Assembly (NCBI RefSeq): GCF_011045835.1
Contig: NZ_CP047349.1
Location: forward strand, 2,790,001 to 2,854,000
Direction: 5' to 3'
DNA from: Proteus terrae subsp. cibarius
Lineage (GTDB): Bacteria; Pseudomonadota; Gammaproteobacteria; Enterobacterales; Enterobacteriaceae
Length of the DNA: 64,000 bases
Shown: positions 10,101-17,738 of the stretch, in pieces
How the letters are laid out: each line of letters starts with the position of its first letter
How positions within the stretch are numbered: the first letter of the stretch is position 1
The notes under the pieces: model-generated
The model's input: the letters and a program-made list of their open reading frames with translations, nothing else
Databases searched by the model: none
What the model was told of the DNA's origin: nothing
Program-made: the position numbers and the translations under genes

Positions 10101-10432
10101 CTTTACAAAATCTCATTTCTCCCGATAAATTCAATCGCTATATCAATGGACTTAGCCCTGAAGATCGAGAAGAGATGATGAGACTTTATTATCAAGAGCG
10201 TGATGCTGTTGATGAAGGAGACTCCAGTAATGGTTTTGGTTATACCGCAAGAGCATTAGTTGAGCATCGAATTACACCGCATTGGTTTATTGGTGCGGCT
10301 ATTGATATTCAACAAGCAAAAAACTATACCCCAAGTCATGCATTAATGTACTTACGTTATTCATTTGATGGTTGGAATGGTGATTTAGATTTACCGCCAA
10401 ATCCTCTTATTCCTTATGCCGACTTTAAATAA
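7124..10432 (+). CDS. bcsC: BcsC, TPR and outer-membrane cellulose exporter
   Basis: 1102 residues (about 1150 in E. coli). A signal peptide is followed by a long array of tetratricopeptide-type helices to roughly residue 680 (for example SEPYIGLGNIAVAQQQLTLA and EQALSYYHTALNLDPNNETA), which span the periplasm. The last 400 or so residues form the BCSC C-terminal beta-barrel, rich in alternating aromatic strands and ending WNGDLDLPPNPLIPYADFK. BcsC carries the glucan across the outer membrane. It is the last gene of the rightward bcs transcript and is followed at once by a strong terminator. No bcsZ endoglucanase gene precedes it in this operon. Confidence 0.93.
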   Translation: MWQFGHTHRHSVIALFLLTGILPVTQASEETTEAFLQEQVRLGTSTGNEALVAQSLHRLALIKPNDPNILLMQIQFAVKQKNNAKAQQLFTQLGTQFPQSEQYQRAIKTLSLTTDVNRQKLQRAQLYRTAGRYDDALNLYDEIYRGMPPDETLALEYIQVLMQSSHSDKIERLNHIYRQYPQNTKIASLYQQQSTTNLPNTASSVKSKTDVASLPIATLKQKAQQQPDNAEIVGALGVRYSRANQRGAAIFYLSQALKLSPNHDNSDQWQAMLQSNQYWYLLSKGEDALLKQDYKLAERYFNQLNKLSPYKSEPYIGLGNIAVAQQQLTLAESYYLQALKYQPNHPATLHSLAKLYRQQSHDKAQQFINGLTPRQYKNLAEDYGYIISGIRQDLAADDEHKEQYLSAIEKRKTIATDYPNDVWNIYRLTDDLLITQQASEAEKYFNQLNHRLPNDPSRLYAYALYLNKTGRETQALDTLKTIPLSQRNESMKALDSRLRFGEILAHAESLRAKGQEQQAVDYLFAHIPPEQKIQTYLLLADWAQERNNLEQALSYYHTALNLDPNNETALLGATDIALEQGQEAQAKYYLAKIETLSPNQFNSNSIRRVANAEKEVGNTEKAQHYFAYLTQKIETEPDSADPLVLRDIARFQRDSQHPYQAHDYYQQAMIKDGITDRLPKDNIEYTTLMRNDEKDNWLSRSLRADADSLYRQQEWRFTLEHDYWGSSGSEGYSKLRAHTTMLQLDHPVYDGRFFWRADLVDLSSGKLGTSPYDSKFGTCYRTGCFPLEQKSFGVSPAIGWENDQWQWDLGTTPLGFEVTDWVGKIAYSHDLFNVGWTLDVHRRPVNSSQLAFAGQRDIWTNQTWGGVRRTGIRLSASYDLGGKDGYWGEVSVDKLTGKNVEDNSSVRGMGGYYYKLINENNRRVSIGLNTMLWHYDKDLSGYTLGQGGYYSPQKYVSLGIPINYRERTENWSWELSGSLSWSYSQTDDRKRYPLQNLISPDKFNRYINGLSPEDREEMMRLYYQERDAVDEGDSSNGFGYTARALVEHRITPHWFIGAAIDIQQAKNYTPSHALMYLRYSFDGWNGDLDLPPNPLIPYADFK

Positions 10433-10454
10433 CGTTCAAATGTATTAAATACAC

Positions 10455-10480
10455 AAACGGGAAGCACTGGCTTCCCGTTT
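10455..10480 (+). terminator. Terminator after bcsC
   Basis: Perfect 11-bp stem AAACGGGAAGC / GCTTCCCGTTT with an ACTG loop, 22 bases after the bcsC stop. The flanking T-rich and A-rich stretches let it work for bcsC and possibly for the opposing membrane-protein operon. Confidence 0.85.
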
Positions 10481-10515
10481 AACATTTTCGCTAAAGTTAT
10501 GATAGCAAGTTGTCA

Positions 10516-10929
10516 TTATTGCGTTTTACGAAAAAGCCCAACGAACAACCAACCCACAATCATGGCAAGAACAAATAAAATACCTTGATAAAACCCTGCG
10601 CCTGCTAATACCAAACCAGGCCCCGGGCAAATTCCAGCCAATCCCCAACCAAGGCCGAATAATACACTGCCCAACACGAGTGGTTTATCAATCACTTTAT
10701 TGGTCGGAATATTTAGAGGACACGCTAAAACACTTTGCTGTCTACGGCGTGTTAATTGGTAGCCAATAACACTGACAAGCAATCCTGCCCCCATAATGAT
10801 CAATAAAGAGGGATCCCAGTTTCCTGTAATATCCAGGAAGCCTAGAATTTTTTGCGGATTGCTCATTCCACCAACAATCAATCCTGCACTAAATAGAAGA
10901 CCACAAAGAAAAGCAACAAACTTAGTCAT
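10516..10929 (-). CDS. YeeE/YedE-type (PmpB/DUF6691) sulfur-transport membrane protein
   Basis: 137 residues, almost entirely hydrophobic, with about four membrane helices. The family signatures GGMSNPQKILGFLD (residues 21-34) and GWGLAGICPGPG, containing the conserved cysteine, place it in the YeeE/YedE superfamily, where such cysteines relay thiosulfate or related sulfur species across the membrane. It is one half of a split transporter; its partner lies 4 bases upstream in the same operon, and an ArsR-type regulator precedes both. A role in sulfur import or (per)sulfide handling is inferred from family and context. Confidence 0.8.
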   Translation of the reverse strand: MTKFVAFLCGLLFSAGLIVGGMSNPQKILGFLDITGNWDPSLLIIMGAGLLVSVIGYQLTRRRQQSVLACPLNIPTNKVIDKPLVLGSVLFGLGWGLAGICPGPGLVLAGAGFYQGILFVLAMIVGWLFVGLFRKTQ

Positions 10930-10933
10930 TTTC

Positions 10934-11368
10934 TTAGCCTCCTATTACGTGGCGCTGAATATAAACGGTAATAAATGCCGTCACCATAAAGACTAAAACT
11001 GCCACCATCGAGCGACGTGATAATCGTGCTAACCCACAAATACCATGACCGCTAGTGCAACCATTACCTAAACGAGTGCCTGCTCCCACCAGCACCCCGG
11101 CAATAATTAGCATCCAAGGTGACGTTTCAATCACAGGTGATAAAGGTTTATCAAAAAAATAAAACAGTGTAGGTGCGATTAGCATGCCAAGTAAAAATGC
11201 CCAACGCCAACCATTTCCTTGCTGTTTTATTGATAACACACCACCTAAAATACCGCTTATTCCGGCAATGCGACCATTAAATAACAGTAAAATGGCTGCT
11301 GCTGCACCTATCATAAGCCCACCAATTGCCGCACTTAAAGGCGTAAAGTGAACCCAATCTATATTCAT
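10934..11368 (-). CDS. YeeE/YedE-type (PmpA) sulfur-transport membrane protein
   Basis: 144 residues, four or five membrane helices. FNGRIAGISGILGG and the cysteine motif LGNGCTSGHGICGLARLSRR are classic YeeE/YedE signatures. It pairs with the downstream gene to make the two-part transporter found in many proteobacteria, often beside a rhodanese or persulfide dioxygenase; neither is present here. The ATG at 11368 lies 3 bases after the regulator stop, so the three genes form one leftward operon. The substrate cannot be read from sequence; a reduced sulfur anion is the best guess. Confidence 0.82.
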   Translation of the reverse strand: MNIDWVHFTPLSAAIGGLMIGAAAAILLLFNGRIAGISGILGGVLSIKQQGNGWRWAFLLGMLIAPTLFYFFDKPLSPVIETSPWMLIIAGVLVGAGTRLGNGCTSGHGICGLARLSRRSMVAVLVFMVTAFITVYIQRHVIGG

Positions 11369-11371
11369 AAA

Positions 11372-11695
11372 TTAACCTGCTATCGGACAATAAAGCTGAT
11401 AAAGCGTATTGAGTAGCACAAGAACTTTTTCATCAGCAATAGAATAAAAGATACGTTTTCCATCACGACGAGTATTCACTAACCCTTCATTGCGCAAAAC
11501 GGTTAGTTGTTGAGAAAGTGTCGGTTGACGAATACCTAAACTCTCTTCTAACTCACTCACACTTTTTTCGCCCTGACTTAGCTGACACAATAATAAGAGG
11601 CGATCGCCATTTCCTAGCGTCTTAAGCATGCTAGACGCTTCATTAGCCGCCAATTTCATTGCATCTAATAAATCAGGTTGAACTCGTTGTGTCAT
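11372..11695 (-). CDS. ArsR-family repressor, BigR/SqrR/YgaV-like persulfide sensor
   Basis: 107 residues from the ATG at 11695, chosen because GGAG lies 6 nt upstream; an in-frame ATG at 11707 and a TTG at 11713 would extend it. It has a winged helix-turn-helix (SELEESLGIRQPTLSQQLTVL) and the wing RRDGKRIFYSI. Two cysteines at residues 37 (LLLLCQLS) and 103 (LYCPIAG) match the pair used by BigR, SqrR and E. coli YgaV to sense reactive sulfur by forming a tetrasulfide link. The metal ligands of classical ArsR are absent. It heads the operon of the two YeeE/YedE proteins and probably represses it until sulfide or persulfide builds up. Confidence 0.82.
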   Translation of the reverse strand: MTQRVQPDLLDAMKLAANEASSMLKTLGNGDRLLLLCQLSQGEKSVSELEESLGIRQPTLSQQLTVLRNEGLVNTRRDGKRIFYSIADEKVLVLLNTLYQLYCPIAG

Positions 11696-11800
11696 GGTAA
11701 ACTCCATAATCAATATACTTTTTAATAATATGTTAATTTATATATTGTGCAAGTTTTCTTTTTATTGCGTGTTTGTATAAGGCGCTATATGCTCTGTAAC

Positions 11801-12316
11801 ATGAAAACGGTAAGAGTCCCCATTGCCTTAGTGCAAAGCGTTATGCGAACACTGCGTGAAAAATTGCAGCAGGCTAATCTTTATCTTAATACAAATTACC
11901 CAGAACCTACTCTACATTATAATCAGAGAGGAACTATTGCAGGCAGTGCCTATTACGCAAACTGGGAAATCCGTATTAATCCTACATTATTGATTGAAAA
12001 TAAACAGAATTTTATTCAAGAAGTTATTCCCCATGAATTAGCGCATTTATTAGTTAATCGCCATTTTGGTCGTGTAGCACCTCATGGGAAAGAGTGGAAA
12101 TGGATGATGGAAACTGTATTACAAGTTTCAGCTAAACGTACTCATCATTTTGATGTCAGCGCCGTTAAAGCTAAGACCTTTCCTTATGCTTGCCAATGTG
12201 AAGAAAAACATCAACTTACAATTCGACGTCATAACAAGGTATTACGTGGTGAAACTCAATATCGTTGCCGTCATTGTCAGTCAATTTTGCAATTTATAGA
12301 ACACGAACTCGTGTAG
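11801..12316 (+). CDS. sprT: SprT zinc metalloprotease-like protein
   Basis: 171 residues from [12 protein letters not shown]. The zinc-protease motif HELAH is followed by [18 protein letters not shown], and a C-terminal zinc ribbon has CQCEEKH and CRHCQS. E. coli SprT has about 165 residues with the same order. The ATG at 11801 was chosen because the E. coli protein starts at the same aligned position; the 18 upstream codons (MQVFFLL...) look like read-through of the leader. Bacterial SprT function is poorly defined; homologues (Spartan) digest DNA-protein crosslinks. It stands alone, divergent from the ArsR operon. Confidence 0.88.
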   Translation: MKTVRVPIALVQSVMRTLREKLQQANLYLNTNYPEPTLHYNQRGTIAGSAYYANWEIRINPTLLIENKQNFIQEVIPHELAHLLVNRHFGRVAPHGKEWKWMMETVLQVSAKRTHHFDVSAVKAKTFPYACQCEEKHQLTIRRHNKVLRGETQYRCRHCQSILQFIEHELV

Positions 12317-12322
12317 ATAAAA

Positions 12323-12360
12323 ATAAAGCCGATGTATTGATTAAGTCACATCGGCTTTAT
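12323..12360 (+). terminator. Bidirectional terminator between sprT and mgtE
   Basis: 13-bp perfect stem ATAAAGCCGATGT / ACATCGGCTTTAT around a 12-base loop, starting 6 bases past the sprT stop and ending 26 bases past the mgtE stop. Placed between convergent genes, it could serve both. Confidence 0.75.
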
Positions 12361-12386
12361 CTTGAGAATAAATATGTGGGATTGTA

Positions 12387-13460
12387 TTAAGCAAACTCGC
12401 TCATCACATGAGATGCGATTTCAAAGTAAATAATAAGACCTGTACCATCAATTAAGGTTGCGATAAACGGTGCTGAAACAACCGCAGGATCGATACCTAA
12501 ACGCTTTAATACCATTGGAATTATAGACGAAACAATCGCACTCCAAACAGTGATTGAAATGAGTGTTAAGCCAACAACAATCATCACTTCCATACCTACA
12601 CCTAAGAACCAAGCACGCACAAAACCAGCAATACCCATAGTTAGTGCGACCATTATGGATGTGGTTATCTCTTTTCTTAATACAGACCAAACATTACGTA
12701 AGCTCACTTCCCCTAATGCCATGGCACGTACTAATGTTGAGGTGATCTGTGTACCACTATTTCCGCCTGTACCAATTAGCAATGGAATAAAGAAAGCTAA
12801 TGAAATTGCGGCTTCTAATCTGTCTTCAAAGGCATGTAATACCGTACTGGTATACGCTTCTGCTACAAATAGCATCAATAACCATACAACACGTTTACGC
12901 CATAATGTCACCGGACTGGTTTCTAAATAAGGCTGCTCTAAAGGTGAGGTTGCACCCTGCATTTGTGCATCCAGTGTATTTTCATCTTCAATTAATTCGG
13001 CAATATCTTGAGGACGTAAAACACCGACTAACTTTCCAAAATGCATCACTGGTACGCTGTCTAAACCGCTATGGCTAATCAGTTGATAAACATCATGACG
13101 ATTCTGTTCTGGTGAAACAGAAAAAAAAGTTTGACGCATCACATCAGAGACAAACAGATCATTCGCAGCTGTTAATAATGATTTAACGGGCAAAATCCCA
13201 TTTAGATAGTTATCTTTATCCACTACATATAAATAGGTTGGAATTAATTCATCTTTTAAATCATTAACCAATTGAGCTTTCACATTTTCAACAGAATCAG
13301 CGACAGAAACAGCAATATAGGACTGGCTCATATATGCGCTAACAGTTGCATCATCTTTTAAACGATTGTATTGGTCTTGAGTTGAGTTGTTTTTAGGTGT
13401 GTTTAAGGATGCATCTGCAACTAATACAGCATCCATTTTGTTTTGAGTATTGAATTTCAT
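12387..13460 (-). CDS. mgtE: MgtE-family magnesium transporter lacking the N domain
   Basis: 357 residues. After about 45 residues of low-complexity N-terminus come two CBS domains (about 45-160, for example VSVADSVENVKAQL and SVPVMHFGKLVGVLRPQDIAEL), then an MgtE membrane domain with five helices and PLLIGTGGNSGTQITS and IDGTGLIIYFEIA near the pore. Typical MgtE proteins have about 450 residues because a helical Mg2+-binding N domain precedes the CBS pair; that domain is missing here. MgtE is an inner-membrane Mg2+ channel closed when cytosolic Mg2+ fills the CBS sites. A 5' leader carrying an M-box riboswitch precedes the gene, so Mg2+ acts on both expression and gating. Confidence 0.9.
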   Translation of the reverse strand: MKFNTQNKMDAVLVADASLNTPKNNSTQDQYNRLKDDATVSAYMSQSYIAVSVADSVENVKAQLVNDLKDELIPTYLYVVDKDNYLNGILPVKSLLTAANDLFVSDVMRQTFFSVSPEQNRHDVYQLISHSGLDSVPVMHFGKLVGVLRPQDIAELIEDENTLDAQMQGATSPLEQPYLETSPVTLWRKRVVWLLMLFVAEAYTSTVLHAFEDRLEAAISLAFFIPLLIGTGGNSGTQITSTLVRAMALGEVSLRNVWSVLRKEITTSIMVALTMGIAGFVRAWFLGVGMEVMIVVGLTLISITVWSAIVSSIIPMVLKRLGIDPAVVSAPFIATLIDGTGLIIYFEIASHVMSEFA

Positions 13461-13544
13461 TTTTGTGGTTCCCTATTACTGTTTGTGTTTAGCAAATCAG
13501 TTCTCCATAGGGGCGAAACCAGAAGCGAGAATGCAAAAGCTATC

Positions 13545-13710
13545 TACACGTCTCGGTTTTAGCACTATACAACGTATCCGATGAATACTGGAAGTTACAT
13601 GGGGATATACCTTCGGTCGATATATCCTGTCCTAATCTTGGGCGTCTCTCGACGTCGTCAGATCAGTAACCTGTGTTTGTATAGGAGCCTCGCCTAACGA
13701 GATACTGCAC
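13545..13710 (-). promoter_or_regulatory. M-box (ykoK) magnesium riboswitch in the mgtE leader
   Basis: Read on the minus strand, the leader contains in order the M-box landmarks CTCGTTAGGCGAGGCTCCTA, ACAGG..ACTGA, GACGTCGAGAGACGCC, an ACCGAAGGT hairpin, and GTGCTAAAACCGAGACG. These are the conserved core elements of the Mg2+-sensing M-box as I remember the family. It ends about 85 bases before the mgtE ATG. I see no clear intrinsic terminator after the aptamer, so control may be by Rho or at translation. High Mg2+ is expected to turn mgtE off. Confidence 0.88.
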
Positions 13711-13732
13711 TTTTCTTGCGAATGCGGCGCGC

Positions 13733-13760
13733 ATTATAACCACTCACAATATAATGAAAA
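13733..13760 (-). promoter_or_regulatory. Likely sigma-70 promoter of the mgtE riboswitch transcript
   Basis: Minus strand: a perfect TATAAT (13733-13738) with TTTTCA (13755-13760) 16 bases upstream as a weak -35. It lies about 25 bases before the aptamer start, as needed for the whole M-box to be transcribed. Confidence 0.55.
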
Positions 13761-13923
13761 GTACGATAACGATTTTGTTTAAGTTCTATTGAAAAATAGC
13801 TCACGATATTCATCATACAATTAAATAATATAATTCCATTAGAAATTAATATATAAAAAAGAAATGAAGCTTTCCTACGAAAGTTAAAATCGTATAGTAA
13901 GAAGGAATTTGTTTATTAATTGA

Positions 13924-14259
13924 TTATTTAAATGCTAATTTTTGCACTTTTATTTCTTCTGCTTGCAAAAATATCTCTTTTACCGTTTTACCATCTAATG
14001 ATTGGCACATTTTACGAGTGATAACATCCGCATTTTTATGACGCCCTGCGATAACTAAGTCATTAAAATTAATATCATTAAGAATAGCTAATTCTATTGC
14101 CTCATCAAAACGCGTTTGTTCATCAAGGGGGAGTGAATTGCGCATTTCAACAATTGAGATACGTAGCGATTCTACATTAGAGCCATCAAGGGTTTGTTGA
14201 GGTTTTTCACAGCCAGATAACATGACACTAAACAAACAAATAACTAACAATTTTTTCAT
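13924..14259 (-). CDS. Small lipoprotein of unknown function (DUF6694-like)
   Basis: 111 residues. The N-terminus MKKLLVICLFSVMLSGCEK is a lipoprotein signal peptide with lipobox LSGC; cysteine 17 would be lipidated. The residue after it is glutamate, so outer-membrane sorting is expected. The mature part is helical and charged, with MRNSLPLDEQTRFDEAIELA, a pattern shared with the small DUF6694-type lipoproteins of enterobacteria. No catalytic motif is visible and neighbours do not suggest a role. It is alone, with GGGGGGA-type purines just upstream of the ATG acting as ribosome-binding site. Confidence 0.75.
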   Translation of the reverse strand: MKKLLVICLFSVMLSGCEKPQQTLDGSNVESLRISIVEMRNSLPLDEQTRFDEAIELAILNDINFNDLVIAGRHKNADVITRKMCQSLDGKTVKEIFLQAEEIKVQKLAFK

Positions 14260-14463
14260 ATATCCCCCCTTACCCAGTCAATAGTTTAAATATAGCAGAA
14301 TGTTTATAAGGAAACTCCCCACTAACTAAAATATATTTTTATATGAGTCATCATTTCCAATATTTTTATTATTCTGAATAAATAAAAACCGTCTTTAATT
14401 TAAAATAAAAGGAAGTATTTTCCAGATTATTCGTTTTTTTAATGGGAGGAATAGGCATAAAAA

Positions 14464-14487
14464 ACCCTGCTAATAAATTAACAGGGT
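14464..14487 (-). terminator. Terminator of hcp-hcr
   Basis: Minus-strand stem ACCCTG / CAGGGT, extended by TTAA/TTAG with one mismatch, then a T run at 14458-14463. It lies 43 bases past the hcr stop. Confidence 0.75.
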
Positions 14488-14529
14488 AAAAAAACAAGGA
14501 AATAGAAGGAAAAATTTAATAAAAAGAGG

Positions 14530-15534
14530 TTAAGCAAGCTCAACATCTCCTTTTAAACGACAGCTACATGCTAAGACATAACCTTGAGCTATCTCTTCAG
14601 CCGTTAATGTACTGGTACTACTGACATCGTAATCACCACTCACAATGCGCGTTTTACAACTACCGCAAACTCCTGCACGACAAGCAGCAAAGACAGGAAC
14701 TTTATTTTCTTCCATTGCTGATAATAAAGTTACACCAACAGGAACTTTAATTTGTGATAATGGATGGCGAATAGTCATGGTTAATTGTTCGTTTTCATCA
14801 ACACAAACAGGCTCATCACCAAAACGTTCCATAAAGATATTCTCAGCAGGTACACCAAGATTTCTTGCAAAACGTCCGGTGTCTTCCATATAGCTATTTG
14901 GGCCACAGCACATGACAGTACGACTCGCAATATCAGGGACTAATGCAGCTAATTTCTCTTGAGAAATGCGCCCACTAAATAATCCTTTATTATCAGGCAA
15001 TTTTGGCATCATGATAAAATTGAGATTGTATGGATATGCATTTGCTAATTCGATCCACTCTTTCTCAAAAATAAATTGGCTTTGCTCGCGAATATTAAAA
15101 ATAACCGTGATATCCGCTTTAGGTTGATTATTTAGCAACCAACGCGTCATCGACATAACCGGCGTCACACCGCATCCTGCTGCCAACATTAAATAGCGCG
15201 CACCTTCTTTACCCGCACAAGTAAACTCACCCTGAGCATCAGATAACCAAAGATAATCACCTGGTTTTACTTGTGATGTTAACCAACCTGAGCCTATACC
15301 ATTTTCTAAACGACGAACGGTTAAGGTGATAAATGGGCTTAATCCCGGAGAAGATGAAATGGTATAAGCGCGCAATGTTTCATCACTATTATTGATACTC
15401 ACCAGTGCAAATTGGCCCGGTTTATAAGAATAAAAGTCATGATTAATTAAATTTAGCGTCCACACTTCAGGTGTTTCCTGATTAATAGAGTGAACTTGCA
15501 TACGATTAGGACAAAGAGAAGTAGGCATCGTCAT
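14530..15534 (-). CDS. hcr: Hcr, NADH oxidoreductase for the hybrid cluster protein
   Basis: 334 residues from MTMPTSLCPNRMQV. An FAD-binding domain (LRAYTISSSPGL), an NAD-binding domain (LAAGCGVTPVMSM and MCCGPNSYM) and a C-terminal plant-type 2Fe-2S ferredoxin domain (ACRAGVCGSCKTRIVSGDY, with the last cysteine in ACSCRLKG) appear in that order. Hcr passes electrons from NADH to Hcp. I placed the start at 15534: E. coli Hcr begins at an equivalent place, and the longer frame back to 15660 would run into hcp. An AGGA lies about 8 nt upstream, just past the intercistronic hairpin. Confidence 0.9.
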   Translation of the reverse strand: MTMPTSLCPNRMQVHSINQETPEVWTLNLINHDFYSYKPGQFALVSINNSDETLRAYTISSSPGLSPFITLTVRRLENGIGSGWLTSQVKPGDYLWLSDAQGEFTCAGKEGARYLMLAAGCGVTPVMSMTRWLLNNQPKADITVIFNIREQSQFIFEKEWIELANAYPYNLNFIMMPKLPDNKGLFSGRISQEKLAALVPDIASRTVMCCGPNSYMEDTGRFARNLGVPAENIFMERFGDEPVCVDENEQLTMTIRHPLSQIKVPVGVTLLSAMEENKVPVFAACRAGVCGSCKTRIVSGDYDVSSTSTLTAEEIAQGYVLACSCRLKGDVELA

Positions 15535-15549
15535 GGATATTGATCCTTC

Positions 15550-15571
15550 ACCGAAGCCCTTAGGCTTCGGT
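15550..15571 (-). other. Intercistronic stem-loop between hcp and hcr
   Basis: Perfect 9-bp stem ACCGAAGCC / GGCTTCGGT with a 4-base loop, in the 58-base gap between the hcp stop and the hcr ATG. No T run follows on the minus strand, so it is more likely an mRNA-stability or processing element than a terminator. It would allow different Hcp and Hcr levels. Confidence 0.6.
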
Positions 15572-15592
15572 AATGATAATGAATTTAAAACA

Positions 15593-17245
15593 TTAAGCAG
15601 AAAGAATATCTTTAAGATCTTGTTCTGGTGTAGTAATAGAGCGCATACCAAATTTCTCATTTAATACCGCCAGCAGATTGTCAGTTAAGAACGCTGGAGC
15701 TGTTGGACCGGTATAAATGTTTTTCACGCCTAATGAAAGCAGAGTCAATAAGATAACAATCGCTTTTTGCTCGAACCAAGAGAGAATTAAAGACAGTGGT
15801 AAGTCATTTACACCACAACCTAATTTCTCAGCAAGGTTAACAGCTAGCATAATCGCTGAGTAAGCATCGTTACACTGACCCACATCAAGTAAGCGTGGTA
15901 AGCCTTCTAAAGTACCGAAATCCAGTTTATTGAAACGGTATTTACCACACGCCAAGGTCATAATTAAACAATCTTGTGGAATTTCTCTTGCAAGATCGGT
16001 GTAGTAACTACGCTCACCACGGCTACCATCACAACCCCCCACTAAGAAAACATGACGTAATTTTTTCTGTGAGACTAAATCAATCACAGTATCAGCGGCA
16101 TTTAATAGTGTTTCACGACCGAAACCGACAGTAATTAAATGCTCAATTTCGTTGTATGGGAAACCTTCTAATGATTGTGCTTGTTCAATCATTTCAGAGA
16201 AGTCATCACCAGTAATATGTTTCACACCCGGCCAACCAACAATACTACGTGTCCAAATACGGTCACCGTAATTACCTACATTTGGATCAATAATACAGTT
16301 TGAAGTCATTAATACAGGGCCAGGAAATTTTGCAAACTCAATTTGCTGATTCTGCCAACCACTTCCGTAGTTACCCACTAAGTGTTTGTATTTTTTAAGT
16401 TCTGGGTAACCATGAGCAGGTAACATTTCACCATGAGTATAAATGTTGATCCCTTTACCTTCAGTTTGCTCAAGAAGCATTTGCAGATCTTTCAGGTCAT
16501 GACCTGAAATTAAAATAGCTTTACCTGCAACAGGGCGCACGTTAACAGTAACAGGTGTAGGGTTGCCATAAGCTTGAGTTTCGCCTTTATCAAGAATAGC
16601 CATAATGCGGAAGTTCATTTGACCAATGCCCATCGCATTTTCTAACAACTCATTCATATCAGCAGGATCAGTACCTAACCACGCCATATAGTGGTGATAT
16701 TCTGCATAAATTTCATTGTCATACTGACCTAAAACGTGCGCGTGCTCCATATAAGCAGCAGCCCCTTTTAAGCCATACAGGCACAGCATACGTAATCCAT
16801 GAAGATCATCACCGATTTGCGCTTTATCTGCATTTAAAGCAAAAAGCTGAGCTTGTTTTTGTAAGCTGTCTAAATCACTACCCGCTAATTGAATTTCAGC
16901 TCTTGGATTAGTGACTTGAATTGCTGCGTTTTTCGCTAAAGTACGAGATTTCAAACTTTCACGGAAATAGATAGCTTCTTTCGCATAACCGACAATACGA
17001 TCAGAATCAAAGTTGACGTTAGTTAACGTAGAGAAAAAAGCACGAGGAGCAAAGCTATCTACATCATGATCAATAATATCGACACTACGCGCAACCAAAG
17101 CCCACGCTGAAAGTCCTTCTAATACTGCAACGAGTAAATCTTGAAGATCTGAAGTTTCTGCTGTTTTACCACACATACCTTGCGCATAGGCACAACCATT
17201 ACCTACAGGCGTTTTCATTGTTTGTTCACATTGCACACAATACAT
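15593..17245 (-). CDS. hcp: Hcp, hybrid cluster protein (NO reductase / hydroxylamine reductase)
   Basis: 550 residues, the normal length of class II Hcp. The N-terminal cysteines CVQCEQT (3 and 6), GC at 18 and MCGK at 25 bind the first iron-sulfur cluster, as in E. coli. Further ligands of the hybrid 4Fe-2S-2O cluster lie in [34 protein letters not shown] and the GQCND region. Hcp reduces nitric oxide to N2O under anaerobic nitrosative stress and also initiates protein S-nitrosylation. Hcr is downstream in the same operon. An NsrR-like operator and an FNR-like half-palindrome lie upstream. Confidence 0.95.
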   Translation of the reverse strand: MYCVQCEQTMKTPVGNGCAYAQGMCGKTAETSDLQDLLVAVLEGLSAWALVARSVDIIDHDVDSFAPRAFFSTLTNVNFDSDRIVGYAKEAIYFRESLKSRTLAKNAAIQVTNPRAEIQLAGSDLDSLQKQAQLFALNADKAQIGDDLHGLRMLCLYGLKGAAAYMEHAHVLGQYDNEIYAEYHHYMAWLGTDPADMNELLENAMGIGQMNFRIMAILDKGETQAYGNPTPVTVNVRPVAGKAILISGHDLKDLQMLLEQTEGKGINIYTHGEMLPAHGYPELKKYKHLVGNYGSGWQNQQIEFAKFPGPVLMTSNCIIDPNVGNYGDRIWTRSIVGWPGVKHITGDDFSEMIEQAQSLEGFPYNEIEHLITVGFGRETLLNAADTVIDLVSQKKLRHVFLVGGCDGSRGERSYYTDLAREIPQDCLIMTLACGKYRFNKLDFGTLEGLPRLLDVGQCNDAYSAIMLAVNLAEKLGCGVNDLPLSLILSWFEQKAIVILLTLLSLGVKNIYTGPTAPAFLTDNLLAVLNEKFGMRSITTPEQDLKDILSA

Positions 17246-17285
17246 ATCGTATTCCTTCTAATAAAAGATAACGCTTTATTTTTAT

Positions 17286-17308
17286 AAGTTGCATTCCAGA
17301 TGCAACAT
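17286..17308. promoter_or_regulatory. NsrR-like operator upstream of hcp
   Basis: Inverted repeat GTTGCAT-(5)-ATGCAAC inside the 23-base frame AAG...CAT, 41 bases before the hcp ATG. Spacing and the TGCAT/ATGCA core match the NsrR site (AAGATGCATTT and its mirror). NsrR represses hcp in E. coli and is relieved by NO. Confidence 0.65.
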
Positions 17309-17365
17309 AAGAATACGCCATTTTTATAAGAGAGAAAGTGCAATATTGAACAATTTAAATGTTGT

Positions 17366-17379
17366 TTGATCTAACGCAA
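17366..17379. promoter_or_regulatory. Candidate FNR site upstream of hcp
   Basis: TTGAT-CTAA-CGCAA: left half perfect for FNR (TTGATnnnnATCAA), right half 3 of 5. It lies 121 bases before hcp. Anaerobic induction by FNR is known for E. coli hcp, but this site is imperfect. The rest of 17309-17738 shows no gene, and the aldehyde dehydrogenase promoter must also lie in it. Confidence 0.35.
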
Positions 17380-17738
17380 TTTTTAGCAAATCTTTTAATA
17401 TCTCTTTTTTTATCCTTTGATTTTGATTAAGCCTAAAAATAATTTTTCCAAAAAAAAAGGGTTATTGCATTGTGCCGATGATGACTAAATAAGAAGGAAT
17501 ATTTAACAATTATTGATGGTTGTTTTTTGTCTAATCGTATAAAGACTGAGAGATGAAACGATTAAATTTATTCATTTTTGTTAGATCAGTAATACTCATT
17601 ATTATTTTTTATAGTTAATATCACCTATTGCATCAATAGCTAATCAAATTTTTTCAATTGAGATATGTTATTAGCACGAGTATTACGAAATGAAGCTACA
17701 CATTTGAATGATGCTCCCCCCTACATTGGAGATTAAAA

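Noticed and set aside
15535..15660. Longer Hcr start inside hcp
   Set aside because: It would overlap the hcp 3' end and cover the intercistronic hairpin; the ATG at 15534 fits the family start.
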